From Collinsella tanakaei (lineage in GTDB: Bacteria > Actinomycetota > Coriobacteriia > Coriobacteriales > Coriobacteriaceae): 48,119 bases of DNA. Shown here in pieces: positions 37,395 to 46,961 of the stretch. The stretch lies in contig NZ_JAUDCO010000011.1 of the NCBI RefSeq assembly GCF_030373545.1, forward strand, positions 1-48,119, given 5' to 3'. The translations under genes and the position numbers were made by a program. Position 1 is the stretch's first letter; each line of letters begins with the position of its first letter. A model generated the notes under the pieces. The model was not told the DNA's origin. It worked only from the letters and a program-made list of their open reading frames with translations, and ran no database searches.

Positions 37395-38432
37395 ATGGGA
37401 ACTTACATCGCGAAGCGCGTGCTTCAGTTCATCCCGGTCTTCCTCGGTGTCACGATCATCCTCTTTGTGCTGCAAAACGTCGTGCCCGGCGACCCCATCA
37501 GGTTGATCACCGGCGGCCGCGCCGTTCCGGAGCAGACCGAGGAGATCATGCGCATCAACAACCACCTCATTCAGGTGGATGAGAACGGCAAGGCCCTGCG
37601 CGACGAGAACGGGGAGTACATCCCGACCTCGCTCGTCGATCGCTACTTCAACTACATGAACAAGCTGTTCCACGGCGACCTCGGCACGTCGTATCAGAAG
37701 AAGGTCTCCGTCACGAGCATCTTCGCGCAGAAGTATCCCTATACGGTCCGTCTTGCCGCATGCGCCATCGCGCTCGAGGCGATCATGGGTATCGGCGCGG
37801 GCGTGCTATCGGCGATCAAGCGCTATTCGTTCTGGGACATCCTCGTCACGCTGTTCACCTCCATCATGGTGGCGATCCCGGCGTTCTGGCTCGGCATGCT
37901 CCTGCAATGGTTCTTCGGCATCCTCATGAAGCAGTGGACGGGCGGCGCCTTCTCCATGCCCATCTCGGGCGCGGGCGGACCGAGCTCGCCGTACTACGAC
38001 TGGATGCACTACATCCTGCCCGCCTTCACGCTGGCGGCGGTCTCGACGGCCTACACGGCGCGCATCATGCGCTCGCAGCTGCTGGACGTCATGAACCAGG
38101 ACTACATCCGCACGGCTAAGGCCAAGGGTCTGTCCAAGCGCGACATCATCGTGCACCACGCGCTCAAAAACGCGCTGATTCCGGTCGTCACCTACATCGG
38201 CATCGACTTCGGCGGCATGCTCGCCGGCGCGATCCTGACCGAGACGGTCTTCAACTGGCCGGGTGTCGGCTACGAGATCTACCGCGCCATCACGGCGCGC
38301 GACTGGCCCATCGTCATGGGCGGCGTGACCATCATCGTCGTGGTGGTTATGGTCATCAACCTGATCGTCGACGTGAGCTACGCCTTCCTGGATCCGCGCA
38401 TCCGCCTGGGCAGCTCCAAGAACGAGGGATAG
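37395..38432 (+). CDS. oppB: Oligopeptide ABC transporter permease, DppB/OppB type
   Basis: A 345-residue inner-membrane permease. The N terminus (YIAKRVLQFIPVFLGVTIILF) is the first helix of DppB-type proteins, followed by a large loop and five more helices. The coupling loop with the EAA motif, YIRTAKAKGLSKRDIIVHHALKNALIPV, sits around residues 236-263 and docks on the ATPases. A loop of about 35 residues after the first helix (polar, with NGKALRDENGEY) is longer than in classic OppB. AGAGGGG ribosome site. Followed 10 bases later by oppC. Confidence 0.94.
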   Translation: MGTYIAKRVLQFIPVFLGVTIILFVLQNVVPGDPIRLITGGRAVPEQTEEIMRINNHLIQVDENGKALRDENGEYIPTSLVDRYFNYMNKLFHGDLGTSYQKKVSVTSIFAQKYPYTVRLAACAIALEAIMGIGAGVLSAIKRYSFWDILVTLFTSIMVAIPAFWLGMLLQWFFGILMKQWTGGAFSMPISGAGGPSSPYYDWMHYILPAFTLAAVSTAYTARIMRSQLLDVMNQDYIRTAKAKGLSKRDIIVHHALKNALIPVVTYIGIDFGGMLAGAILTETVFNWPGVGYEIYRAITARDWPIVMGGVTIIVVVVMVINLIVDVSYAFLDPRIRLGSSKNEG

Positions 38433-38442
38433 GAGGCAAACC

Positions 38443-39390
38443 ATGAAGTACCCGAAGCCTATCCCCGAGGCGGGGACGGTGACCATGCATACGGTCTCGA
38501 AGGCGACGACGGGCGACGGCGCGAGCCGCACCCTGTGGGGCGACGCCTGGAAGCGCCTGCGCCGCAACAAGCTCGCCGTCATCGCGGTCATCTGGATCGT
38601 GTTAGTGGCCATCATCGCGCTCACCTGCGATCTGTGGGCCCAGCAGCTGCTCGGTGACCCGCTGTACGCAAGCACCGCGGAGATGTCCAAGAACACACTG
38701 CTCGCGCCCTCGCTCGAGCATCCCTTCGGCACCGACGTCACCGGCCGTGACATCCTGTGCCGCGTCATCTACGGCTCGCGCATCTCGCTGTCCGTCGGCA
38801 TCATCGCCACGGCGATCTCGACGGCCATCGGTCTGGTGATGGGTGCGCTCGCGGCCTACTACGGCGGCATCTTCGACACCATCATCATGCGTCTGGCCGA
38901 CATCTTCCTGGCGTTCCCGTACACGCTGTTCGTCATCGCGATGATCGCGGTCATCGGCAACGGCATCCAAAACGTGTTCATCGCCATCGGTATCCTCGGT
39001 TGGCCGAGTATCGCCCGCGTGTTCCGCTCCGCGATCCTGTCGGTCAAGGAGAACGACTACGTCGACGCCGCGCGCGCCATGGGCGCCTCTGACGTCCGCA
39101 TCGTCGCGCGTCACATCTTCCCGAACTCCGTAGCCTCGATCGTCGTGTACGCCACGATGAACATCGGCTCCGCCATCCTCACCGAGGCCGCCCTTTCGTA
39201 CCTCGGCATGGGCGTGACGCCGCCGCAGCCTTCGTGGGGCGCCATGATCCAGGAGGGCCAGACCTTCCTGACGACGGCTCCGTGGATGATGATCATGCCC
39301 GGTCTCGCCATCCTCACCACCGTGCTCGCCTTCACCCTGCTGGGCGACGGCCTGCGCGATGCCCTCGATGTCAAGATGAAGGACGCGTAA
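38443..39390 (+). CDS. oppC: Oligopeptide ABC transporter permease, DppC/OppC type
   Basis: A 315-residue second permease. About 35 cytoplasmic residues lead into LWGDAWKRLRRNKLAVIAVI, the typical OppC_N region and first helix. After a periplasmic loop (HPFGTDVTGRDILCRVIYGSR) come five helices. The EAA loop YVDAARAMGASDVRIVARHIFPN is near residues 206-228. It ends 4 bases before oppD. OppB and OppC should form the heterodimeric channel. Confidence 0.95.
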   Translation: MKYPKPIPEAGTVTMHTVSKATTGDGASRTLWGDAWKRLRRNKLAVIAVIWIVLVAIIALTCDLWAQQLLGDPLYASTAEMSKNTLLAPSLEHPFGTDVTGRDILCRVIYGSRISLSVGIIATAISTAIGLVMGALAAYYGGIFDTIIMRLADIFLAFPYTLFVIAMIAVIGNGIQNVFIAIGILGWPSIARVFRSAILSVKENDYVDAARAMGASDVRIVARHIFPNSVASIVVYATMNIGSAILTEAALSYLGMGVTPPQPSWGAMIQEGQTFLTTAPWMMIMPGLAILTTVLAFTLLGDGLRDALDVKMKDA

Positions 39391-39394
39391 CGCC

Positions 39395-40525
39395 ATGGCC
39401 AAGAAGAAGAATACGAACTACGTCGACCTCAAGACGAAGCCCATTCCCGAGGGCAAGCACCTGCTCGAGGTCGACAACCTCAAGATGTACTTCCACACCG
39501 AGGACGGCATCGTCCATGCGGTCGACGGCGTGTCCTACACGCTCGATCGCGGCGAGACCCTCGGCGTGGTGGGCGAGTCCGGTTCCGGCAAGTCCGTGAC
39601 CGCCATGACGCTCATGGGCCTCATCGATATGCCTCCGGGCAAGATCGAGGGCGGCCACGTCTACTATCGTGGCGAGTCCCTGCTCGACATGACCGAAGAG
39701 CAGATGCAGCACGTGCGCGGCAACGACATCGCCATGATCTTCCAGGACCCCATGACCTCCCTGAACCCGGTCTACAAGATCGGCCGTCAGGTGGGCGAGG
39801 GACTGCGCCTACATCGCGGCTACACCAAGGAGCAGGCGCTCGAGCGCGCCACCGAGCTTTTGCGCCTCGTGGGCATCCCGAACCCCGAGAAGCGCGTCAA
39901 CGAGTACCCGCATCAGTTCTCGGGCGGTATGCGCCAGCGCGTCATGATCGCCATGGCGCTCGCCTGCGACCCGGACATCCTCATCGCCGACGAGCCCACG
40001 ACGGCCCTCGATGTGACCATCCAGGCGCAGATCATCGAACTCATGCAGGAGATGCAGGCCAAGAACGGCAACGCGATCATCATGATCACGCACGACCTGG
40101 GCGTCGTGGCCGACATGGCCGACAAGATCATGGTCATGTACGCCGGTCGCCCCGTGGAGTTCGGCACGGCAGACGAGATCTTCTACGACAGCCGCCACCC
40201 CTACACGTGGGGTCTCATCCGCTCCATTCCCGAGCAGGCGACCGACGAGAAGAAGCCGCTCACGCCGATCAACGGCAATCCGCCGTCGCTCGTGAACCTG
40301 CCTTCCGGCTGCCCGTTCGCCCCGCGCTGCCCATATGCCGTGGACATCTGCCATGAGAAGCTGCCCGAGCACGTCGTGACCGAGACCGGCCACTACTCCG
40401 CGTGCCACTTCGCCGACGATCCGGACTTCCTGAAGCTTGCGCCGGACACCTCGCGTTCGCGTGGCAAGATCGCCACGGGTACGCCCGACACGCTCGATGA
40501 GAGCCAGATGGGAGGTGAGGCATAA
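39395..40525 (+). CDS. oppD: Oligopeptide ABC transporter ATPase OppD
   Basis: A 376-residue ABC ATPase. Walker A GESGSGKS (60-67), Q-loop [10 protein letters not shown], signature FSGGMRQRV (about 175), Walker [13 protein letters not shown] and the switch histidine in MITHDLG are all present. The C-terminal oligopeptide extension carries the cysteines [15 protein letters not shown] plus CHF, which in related transporters bind a 4Fe-4S cluster. It drives peptide uptake together with OppF. The tail beyond is about 30 residues, polar. oppF starts 2 bases after its stop. Confidence 0.96.
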   Translation: MAKKKNTNYVDLKTKPIPEGKHLLEVDNLKMYFHTEDGIVHAVDGVSYTLDRGETLGVVGESGSGKSVTAMTLMGLIDMPPGKIEGGHVYYRGESLLDMTEEQMQHVRGNDIAMIFQDPMTSLNPVYKIGRQVGEGLRLHRGYTKEQALERATELLRLVGIPNPEKRVNEYPHQFSGGMRQRVMIAMALACDPDILIADEPTTALDVTIQAQIIELMQEMQAKNGNAIIMITHDLGVVADMADKIMVMYAGRPVEFGTADEIFYDSRHPYTWGLIRSIPEQATDEKKPLTPINGNPPSLVNLPSGCPFAPRCPYAVDICHEKLPEHVVTETGHYSACHFADDPDFLKLAPDTSRSRGKIATGTPDTLDESQMGGEA

Positions 40526-40526
40526 G

Positions 40527-41555
40527 ATGGCCTCGAACACCGATAACATGCCTCTGCTCAAGGTCGAGCACCTCACCAAGGAGTTTCCCGCCGAGGCCGG
40601 CATGCTCGCCAGCCGCTTCTCCAAGCGCGTCGTCTCCGCGGTAAACGATGTCTCGTTCGAGATCCACGCCGGCGAGACCTTCGGTCTGGTCGGTGAGTCC
40701 GGCTGCGGCAAGTCCACGACCGGCCGCTGCATCATGCGCCTGACCAAGCCCACGGCGGGCAAGGTGTACTTCCAGGGCCAGGATATCGCCGCCATGAGCC
40801 ACAAGGAGCTCAAGGCGATGCGCCGCGAGATGCAGTTCATCTTCCAGGATCCCTACGCGTCGCTCAACCCGCGCATGACGATCGGCGAGATCGTCTCCGA
40901 GCCCATGACCATCCACAACGTGGGCACCAAGGAGGAGCGCATGCGCACGGTGCGCGAGCTCCTCGACGTCGTCGGTCTGAACCCCGAGCACATCAACCGC
41001 TACCCGCACGAGTTCTCCGGCGGTCAGCGCCAGCGTATCGGCATCGCCCGCGCCTTCGCGCTCAAGCCGAAGCTGATCATCTGCGACGAGCCGGTCTCGG
41101 CGCTCGACGTATCCATCCAGGCGCAGGTCCTGAACCTGCTCAAGGAGCTGCAGAACAAGTACGGCACCGCTTACCTGTTCATTGCGCACGACCTGTCCGT
41201 CGTCCAGCACATCTCCGACCGCGTGGCCGTCATGTACCTGGGCAAGATGGTCGAGCTCTCCGACTGGAAGACGCTCTACACCGAGCCCCACCATCCGTAC
41301 ACGCAGTCTCTGCTCTCGGCGGTCCCGGTGCCCGATCCGGACGTGCAGAAGACCCGCGAGCGCATCATCCTGGCCGGCGACCCGCCGTCGCCGATCGATC
41401 CTCCGACCGGCTGCCGTTTCCATACGCGCTGCCCGATCGCCCAGCCGGCGTGCTCCAGCGAGCAGCCCGAGCTCAAGGAGGTCGCACCCGGACACTTCTG
41501 CGCATGCCATTGCGCCCGTCCGTTCCCCATCAGGGAGACCCATATCGACCTGTAG
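40527..41555 (+). CDS. oppF: Oligopeptide ABC transporter ATPase OppF
   Basis: The partner ATPase, 342 residues. Walker [10 protein letters not shown] (56-64), Q-loop [13 protein letters not shown], signature [17 protein letters not shown], Walker [13 protein letters not shown], switch histidine in FIAHDLS. The C-terminal extension also has the cysteine pattern ([17 protein letters not shown]...CACHC). The ATG at 40527 has GGGAGGTGAGG 5-15 bases upstream, within the oppD end. A terminator follows at 41584. The set oppABCDF is complete. Confidence 0.96.
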   Translation: MASNTDNMPLLKVEHLTKEFPAEAGMLASRFSKRVVSAVNDVSFEIHAGETFGLVGESGCGKSTTGRCIMRLTKPTAGKVYFQGQDIAAMSHKELKAMRREMQFIFQDPYASLNPRMTIGEIVSEPMTIHNVGTKEERMRTVRELLDVVGLNPEHINRYPHEFSGGQRQRIGIARAFALKPKLIICDEPVSALDVSIQAQVLNLLKELQNKYGTAYLFIAHDLSVVQHISDRVAVMYLGKMVELSDWKTLYTEPHHPYTQSLLSAVPVPDPDVQKTRERIILAGDPPSPIDPPTGCRFHTRCPIAQPACSSEQPELKEVAPGHFCACHCARPFPIRETHIDL

Positions 41556-41583
41556 CGCTCGCCGCGCCCAGGAGCTTTTATGT

Positions 41584-41619
41584 GACCCGGATTCGCCGCG
41601 TGCGAATTCGGGTCATTTT
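41584..41619 (+). terminator. Terminator of the opp operon
   Basis: A 12-bp stem with one G-T pair (41584-41595 with 41603-41614) followed by ATTTTG. Confidence 0.8.
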
Positions 41620-41650
41620 GCATGCTTGGGGCGCGGTCGCGCCGTCGCGC

Positions 41651-41680
41651 TTGAAACGATGCGGTGCCGTGCGGGACAAT
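41651..41680 (+). promoter_or_regulatory. Promoter of the second binding-protein gene
   Basis: TTGAAA (41651-41656), 18 bases, GACAAT (41675-41680). Together with the terminator just upstream it makes the following gene a separate transcription unit. Confidence 0.5.
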
Positions 41681-41736
41681 ACCTGAAAAACCGTGGCCCC
41701 GTCCGCGTCAGGCCTATTCGTTAGGAGCAATCCGCC

Positions 41737-43443
41737 ATGTCCGATCCCGCTACCCACCCCATCAGCCGCAGGGACGCCCTTGTCCGCATGCTTGCGCTGT
41801 CGGCGCTCGTTCCGCTTGCGGGCTGTACGGGCACTGAGGCGGGGGAGGGGCAGGCGAGCGAGGGCAGCGACGCCCTCGCCGCGCAGAAGGCCGCATCGCT
41901 TGCGTTCGGTCTTGTGGCGCCGGCGGCAATCGATCCCTATCGCGTGGTCGACGCGTCGGGCGAGCAGGTTGCCCACCAGCTGTTCGACCCGCTGACGCGC
42001 TTCGACTGCGAGACGGGGACCCTGACGTGCCTGGCTGCCGAGCGCTACGAGGCGTCCGAGGACCAAATGACGTTCACGTTCGCGCTCAGGGACGCGACGT
42101 TCCACGACGGCACCCCGGTGCGCGCGTCCGATTTCAAGCGGGCGTGGGAGCGCTTGGCGTCCCCGGGCGCCGCGGTTTCGGATGCCGCGGCCCCTGTTGC
42201 GGACCGTTCCTACCTGCTCTCCCTTGTCGAGGGCTATGAGGCGTTTCGCGCCGGTGACGCATGGGGGCTGTCCGGCGTCACCTGTCCCGACGACCGGACG
42301 CTCATCGTGAAGCTCGCCGAGCCCTATGCCGATTTCCCCTTCGTCGCGGCAGCGTTGTGCCTGGCCCCGGTGCCTGCGGCTGCCGACGACGACCCGGAAG
42401 GGTTCGCCCGTCTTCCGATCGGTAACGGTCCCTTCATGCTCGAGTCGCCGTACGAGCAGGGCGATGAGGAGATATCGCTCGTGCGCTACGACGGGTACGC
42501 GCTCGCCGCGCCCTCGCTCGAGCGCGTGACGTTTCTTGTCTTCGATCGCTTCTCCGAGGTGTACCGCGCGTTTGAGGCGGGCGATGTCGCCGTCTCAGGC
42601 TGCCCGATAGAAAACGTGGACGCCAACGCCGCAGACTGGAAGTCTTCGGACGACGAGCGCCTGGAGCTCAACCGGGGTCGCCATACCGTCTTGGCCGCGA
42701 GTCCCGTCGTCTCGTATCTGGTATGCAACACCGCTACCGAACCGTTTGACAGTCCCGCCTTCCGCCGCGCGCTATCGATGGCGATCGACCGTGACGGGCT
42801 CGTCAAGAGCGTGTTTCGCGACGCGCGGATGCCCGCCGACGGTATCGTCGCGCCCATGGTTCCCGGCTATCGCCCTGAGGCGTGGCCCTATGCCGTCTAC
42901 GATGCCCAAGCGGCATCCGATCTGCTCGACGCCACCTGCCCGCGCGGTGCCGACGGCGAGCGCGGCGTCGAGATCTCGTTGGTCTTCGGCTCGGGCGGGG
43001 GACACGAGAACGCCATGGAGGCGATCGCCCGCGACCTCGAGGCCGTCGGCGTCACCTGCGCCCTCGAGCCGGTCGAGTTCGAAGACCTGCATGCCCGCCT
43101 TGCCGACGGCAACTTCCAGCTCGCCCGCGTCGACTGGACGATGGATGCCATGAGCATGGATAACGTTTTATTCCCGCTGTTCCACTCGTCGTGCATCGGG
43201 GGTTCCAACTACTCCCGCTTCGCCGACGAGCAGGTCGACGAGCTCATTGACGAGGCCCGTTCTGAGCGGCGCGCTGCCGAGCGCACGTCGTTGCTCCAGC
43301 AGGCGGAGGATATCGTGGCGCGCGACTGCCCGGTGATCCCCTATCTCTTCGGTGCGCGGGCGCATGTGGGCACGCGGGCCATCGAGCGCCTTCCCTTTGA
43401 CTCCTTTGGCTATGCACATCTGGATGAAGCCGAGCTTGTATAG
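41737..43443 (+). CDS. Second oligopeptide-binding lipoprotein, paralogue of OppA
   Basis: A 568-residue SBP family 5 protein. SRRDALVRMLALSALVPLAGC (from residue 10) combines twin arginines with a lipobox ending at C30. It is clearly related to the OppA at 35637: both have QLFD.LT..D, GVTCPDD.TL.VKLA..YADFP, and the .P.DGIVAP/.PADNIVPP element. Similarity is moderate, and its codon use is less biased, so it is an older paralogue at lower expression. It has its own promoter and no permease or ATPase genes. It probably serves the adjacent OppBCDF with another peptide specificity, or acts as a sensor. Ribosome site TTAGGAG. Confidence 0.9.
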   Translation: MSDPATHPISRRDALVRMLALSALVPLAGCTGTEAGEGQASEGSDALAAQKAASLAFGLVAPAAIDPYRVVDASGEQVAHQLFDPLTRFDCETGTLTCLAAERYEASEDQMTFTFALRDATFHDGTPVRASDFKRAWERLASPGAAVSDAAAPVADRSYLLSLVEGYEAFRAGDAWGLSGVTCPDDRTLIVKLAEPYADFPFVAAALCLAPVPAAADDDPEGFARLPIGNGPFMLESPYEQGDEEISLVRYDGYALAAPSLERVTFLVFDRFSEVYRAFEAGDVAVSGCPIENVDANAADWKSSDDERLELNRGRHTVLAASPVVSYLVCNTATEPFDSPAFRRALSMAIDRDGLVKSVFRDARMPADGIVAPMVPGYRPEAWPYAVYDAQAASDLLDATCPRGADGERGVEISLVFGSGGGHENAMEAIARDLEAVGVTCALEPVEFEDLHARLADGNFQLARVDWTMDAMSMDNVLFPLFHSSCIGGSNYSRFADEQVDELIDEARSERRAAERTSLLQQAEDIVARDCPVIPYLFGARAHVGTRAIERLPFDSFGYAHLDEAELV

Positions 43444-43514
43444 GTGTCTACCTGCGCTGTTATGATTTGCAGGAGCGACCCGTCACGCGATTTGCCCGAT
43501 TTGGAAAAAAGTTC

Positions 43515-43544
43515 TTGCAAAGAGTCGCGGACTTGGGTTAATAT
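43515..43544 (+). promoter_or_regulatory. Promoter of tRNA-Leu
   Basis: TTGCAA (43515-43520), 18 bases, TAATAT (43539-43544), in a locally AT-rich stretch 20 bases before the tRNA. It may also transcribe the phosphatase gene by read-through. Confidence 0.7.
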
Positions 43545-43563
43545 CTTTCTCGCTGCAAAGCAA

Positions 43564-43653
43564 GTCGGAGTGGCGGAATTGGCAGACGCGCTAGCTTGAG
43601 GTGCTAGTGACCACTTTTCGGTCATGCGGGTTCAAGTCCCGCCTCCGACACCA
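43564..43653 (+). tRNA. tRNA-Leu (anticodon GAG)
   Basis: Acceptor GTCGGAG (43564-43570) pairs with CTCCGAC (43643-43649), followed by A and an encoded CCA. D-loop GGAATTGGCAGACGCG, anticodon loop TTGAGGT with GAG at 43598-43600, a class II long variable arm, and T-arm GCGGGTTCAAGTCCCGC. All pair. It reads CUC/CUU leucine codons. Confidence 0.97.
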
Positions 43654-43665
43654 TCGAATTCTTCG

Positions 43666-43693
43666 AGCCTCCGTTCGGGAGGCTTTCTTTTTA
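43666..43693 (+). terminator. Terminator after tRNA-Leu
   Basis: AGCCTCC (43666-43672) pairs with GGAGGCT (43678-43684), followed by TTCTTTTT. Confidence 0.85.
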
Positions 43694-43779
43694 CCCATCG
43701 GACATGTCATGATATACGGCACGAGGATTCTCGGCCCGAGCGCCACGGCGCCTGTGGGCCGTGCGATGGGGGTGCTCAA

Positions 43780-46110
43780 GTGGAGTCCAAGGACAAAAGC
43801 GCATTCGGCGAGGTTGCGAACCTGGTCGAGCTGACAAGCGATGCCGTCGCGCTCTGCGAGCGTGACGGCACGGTGCTCCATGTGAACCAGCAGATGCTTT
43901 CGCTTGTCGAGCAGGCGCGGCAGCGCATCGTCGGGCAGGACATCAAGGACTATCTGTACAGCGAGGCTTTCGAGCGTGCCCCCGGCGGGTCGTTTCCCTT
44001 CTCGCTGGACGGTCGGGCGTCCACCTGTCGTCTCAAGCTGCCCGAAGGTTCGTTCATACCCGTCTCGGTGCGTGCGTCCGAGGTCTCGGCGCGCACGTTC
44101 GGACCGTTTTCCCATGGGGGCAAGCGCGTTCTCATGGTCGTGCGGAGCCTCGAGGAGCAGTACGCGCACGATCGGCAGACGCAGCGCCTCCTCAAAGAGC
44201 TTCAGGCCGTCAACAGAAGGCTTTCGGGCACGCTCTCGGTCATCATGACCGCTGCGGGCTCCAAGGACCTTCCGTCGCTTCTGGACGCCGTTCTCAACAA
44301 GCTCGTCGAGACCCTCGATGCCGATGGCTCCTCGATCTACTTCTCCGAGAGCGGAGGATTCAAGCTGCGCGGCATCAGCTACGGCCTGACGCGCGACTAC
44401 GTTCCCGAGTTCATTCCCTTCGGCGCCGGCGTTCCCACCTATGTGCTGCGCGAGCAGCGCACGTGCAACCTGGCGATCGTTCCCTCGTCGTATGGGAGGG
44501 GCGCCGATTCGAATGTCTTTTATGACATCGATACCCGTGAGAGCACGCGCCTTCGTGTCGAGAACATGCCACCTTACCGTACGCTTATCGCGGTTCCCGT
44601 GTTTTTCGGTACCCAGGTGCTCGGCATCCTCGAGCTCGGGTGGAAGCGGCCGCGCCTGCCGCGCGCCCTCGATGCTCGCGTGCTCGAGGTCATCTGCGAC
44701 TATCTTTCGATCGAGCTCGTCGGCCTGGTGAGCAGTCTGCGCTCGCAGCGCACCGAGGAGCTCACGCGTTCGCTCAACCGCACGAGGGAGTTCATGTTCT
44801 CCCAGAACATGAGCCGTCGTGCCGTGTGGGACGGGATGACCGATGAGGTCCATCGGGTTCTGCAGTGCCGTGTGTGCGCCATCCTGCCCGATACCCAGCA
44901 CCATTGCTACGTCCTCGACTTTGAGGGCGGCAGTCGCGTGTGCCTTCCGGGGACCATCGAGGAGATGTTCTTCTCGACCACGGCCCCTGCAGCGCGCGTG
45001 GACCCCTTGGACCGCATACCGCTCGTCCACGACCAGAGCGCCTGGTCCTGCGCTCCCGAGGACCTGCGGACCGTGCGCCTGGTGCGCGTCGATACGACCA
45101 CCTGGGCGGGCGAGTGGCTCGCCTCGCGCGGGCTGCCGAGCCAAGGCGTGTTCTTTGACCTCCGTGAGACGTTTGCCGACGCGGGCGCAGACGACGAGGG
45201 CGAGGCGGGGGAGGATGCCGCCGAGGGCGGCGTGCCCCGCATGGTGCTCCTTCTGCGCGACAGCACGCAGGAGCCCATCGACAATCTTGAGTACGACTAC
45301 CTCGTCCGCTTGGCGCACGATTTCGAGATCATGTGCCAGGGCATGCAGAAGGCGAACTCGGAGCGGCGTATCGCCCAGACGCTGCAGGTGGGGATGAGAA
45401 ACAGCCTGGGGAGCGTTCCGGGTATCACCACCGACTCCCTCTACTCGTCCGCCACGCAGCAGGCCATGGTCGGCGGCGACTTCTACACGCTCATCCGTCT
45501 GCCCGACGACCGCGCGGTCATGGTGCTCGGCGATGTGTCGGGCAAGGGCGTTGAGGCCGCCTCCATGTCCGCCTTGGTCAAGACCGCACTCACCGCGTAC
45601 GCGTGGGAGGGCGCGAGCCCGCAGCACATGGTGCGCTCGCTCAACAACATGCTCATGAGCTTCTCGCGGGTCGAGACGTTCGCCACCATGTTCGTGGCAA
45701 AGATCGATTTGCGCTCGCACGTGGCGACCTACTGTTCCGCCGGGCACCCGCCGACGGTGCTCATCCACCCCGCCGTACCCGGCTCTTCCGATGCCGATGC
45801 AGTGGGCGAAATGGAGCTTCTCAGCGTCCAGTCGGGTGTGGTGGGCGCGTTTGAGTCCATGGCGTACGAGAGCGGCGTGTTCTCGTTTTCCGCCGGGGAC
45901 ATCCTGTTCATGTACACAGACGGGGCGATCGAGGCCAGGGACGCATCGGGCGAGTTCTTCGGCGAGCGGCGCCTGTTCGACTTGGTGCTTCACGAGTCCG
46001 CATCCGGTGTGCACGGCCTGTGCGCGAGCGTGCTCGATCAGCTGGACGAGTTCACCTCCTCGACGCTGGATGACGACATCGCGCTCGTGGCGTTGCGGTT
46101 CGATGCATGA
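43780..46110 (+). CDS. PAS-GAF-SpoIIE/RsbU-type PP2C serine phosphatase
   Basis: A 776-residue soluble sensor phosphatase. Order: PAS-like domain (about 10-120, LVELTSDAVALCERDGTVLHVN), short coiled linker, GAF domain (about 160-315), a second less clear sensory region (about 340-500, with an acidic loop near 470-482), then a SpoIIE/PP2C catalytic domain (about 525-776). Metal-binding aspartates are visible: D567 in VGGDFYT, D585 in GDVSGKG, D714 in YTDGAIEA and D765 in LDDDIAL. It should dephosphorylate a STAS antagonist, most likely the next gene's product. The GTG at 43780 is preceded by TGGGGGTG; the frame is open further back, into the tRNA, so an earlier start cannot be used. No transmembrane helix seen, so the signal is cytoplasmic. 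Confidence 0.9.
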   Translation: MESKDKSAFGEVANLVELTSDAVALCERDGTVLHVNQQMLSLVEQARQRIVGQDIKDYLYSEAFERAPGGSFPFSLDGRASTCRLKLPEGSFIPVSVRASEVSARTFGPFSHGGKRVLMVVRSLEEQYAHDRQTQRLLKELQAVNRRLSGTLSVIMTAAGSKDLPSLLDAVLNKLVETLDADGSSIYFSESGGFKLRGISYGLTRDYVPEFIPFGAGVPTYVLREQRTCNLAIVPSSYGRGADSNVFYDIDTRESTRLRVENMPPYRTLIAVPVFFGTQVLGILELGWKRPRLPRALDARVLEVICDYLSIELVGLVSSLRSQRTEELTRSLNRTREFMFSQNMSRRAVWDGMTDEVHRVLQCRVCAILPDTQHHCYVLDFEGGSRVCLPGTIEEMFFSTTAPAARVDPLDRIPLVHDQSAWSCAPEDLRTVRLVRVDTTTWAGEWLASRGLPSQGVFFDLRETFADAGADDEGEAGEDAAEGGVPRMVLLLRDSTQEPIDNLEYDYLVRLAHDFEIMCQGMQKANSERRIAQTLQVGMRNSLGSVPGITTDSLYSSATQQAMVGGDFYTLIRLPDDRAVMVLGDVSGKGVEAASMSALVKTALTAYAWEGASPQHMVRSLNNMLMSFSRVETFATMFVAKIDLRSHVATYCSAGHPPTVLIHPAVPGSSDADAVGEMELLSVQSGVVGAFESMAYESGVFSFSAGDILFMYTDGAIEARDASGEFFGERRLFDLVLHESASGVHGLCASVLDQLDEFTSSTLDDDIALVALRFDA

Positions 46111-46200
46111 TGGCGGCCGCGATGCGCCATTGGGCGCCTTTGGGTTGCGCAACAGGGCTCCTGCATGAATAGGTGCGCATGAACGGGGAACCATGAGCGT

Positions 46201-46956
46201 ATGAACGAATGGAATGACATAGCGGTCATCTCGCCGGTGAGGGATATCGATATCTCGACCGTTGCGTCCCTGCGCAGCCAGATCGACGCACTCGTCGAGT
46301 CGGGCGTTCGCCGTATCTTGGTGAACTGCCAGGATGTCACCTATATCGATTCCTCGGGGATCGCCTGCTTGCTTTCGCGCTCCCGCGAACTCGCTCGGCT
46401 GGGGGGCATGCTGTCCCTTGTCAACACATCGCCGGGCGTGACGCGTTCCATTCAGATCGCACGTCTGTTGGATGCCCTGCATGTGACCGCCGCCGTGCGT
46501 CCGCCGGTGCCCGTGCTCAAGCCGGGCGAGCTGCCGCTCTGGAGCAAGAGCGTGTCCGTCCGCGAGGGCGTGGAAAATCTCGGGTACTATCGGCACCGCA
46601 TAGCCGACATGATCTCCGCGCTGCCCATGAGCCAAAACGACCGGTTCGATACGGCGCTTGCCGTGGGCGAGGCGCTCTCGAACGCCTACGACCATGGTGG
46701 AAACGGCGCCGGCTGCACGATGATGGTGATGGCCTATCCCGATCGCGTTGTGATCGAGGTGCGTGACTGCGGCTGCGGCTACGAGATCGCTCCGGACGAG
46801 GAGCCGCGCGAAAGCGTCGAGCGCGGTCGCGGTATCAGGCTTATGCGCATGCTGGTGGATAGCGTCGAGGTGCGCCGTCGACGGGACACGACGGGTACCC
46901 TGGTGCGCCTCATCAAGCTGCTGAACGAGACGGGGGCTCCGGACAGGGCGGCATAG
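46201..46956 (+). CDS. Fused STAS antagonist and HATPase anti-sigma kinase (RsbV-RsbW in one chain)
   Basis: A 251-residue protein with two parts normally on separate chains. Residues 1-100 are a STAS domain with the phosphorylation motif D50-S-S-G53. Residues about 115-245 are a GHKL/Bergerat ATPase of the RsbW/SpoIIAB type: N box E157-ALSN161-AYDH165, G1 box D189-CGCG193, G2 box G209-RG-IRLM. All kinase residues are present, including the catalytic base E157. It lies 90 bases after the phosphatase gene and probably forms one operon with it. In classic partner switching the kinase phosphorylates the antagonist, and the antagonist binds the kinase to release sigma. Here that switch could be internal. 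No sigma gene is next to it. Confidence 0.9.
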   Translation: MNEWNDIAVISPVRDIDISTVASLRSQIDALVESGVRRILVNCQDVTYIDSSGIACLLSRSRELARLGGMLSLVNTSPGVTRSIQIARLLDALHVTAAVRPPVPVLKPGELPLWSKSVSVREGVENLGYYRHRIADMISALPMSQNDRFDTALAVGEALSNAYDHGGNGAGCTMMVMAYPDRVVIEVRDCGCGYEIAPDEEPRESVERGRGIRLMRMLVDSVEVRRRRDTTGTLVRLIKLLNETGAPDRAA

Positions 46957-46961
46957 ATGCG

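Noticed and set aside
43624-43779. Longer N terminus of the phosphatase starting within tRNA-Leu
   Set aside because: It would overlap the tRNA and its terminator; the GTG at 43780 with a ribosome site and the PAS domain close behind is preferred.
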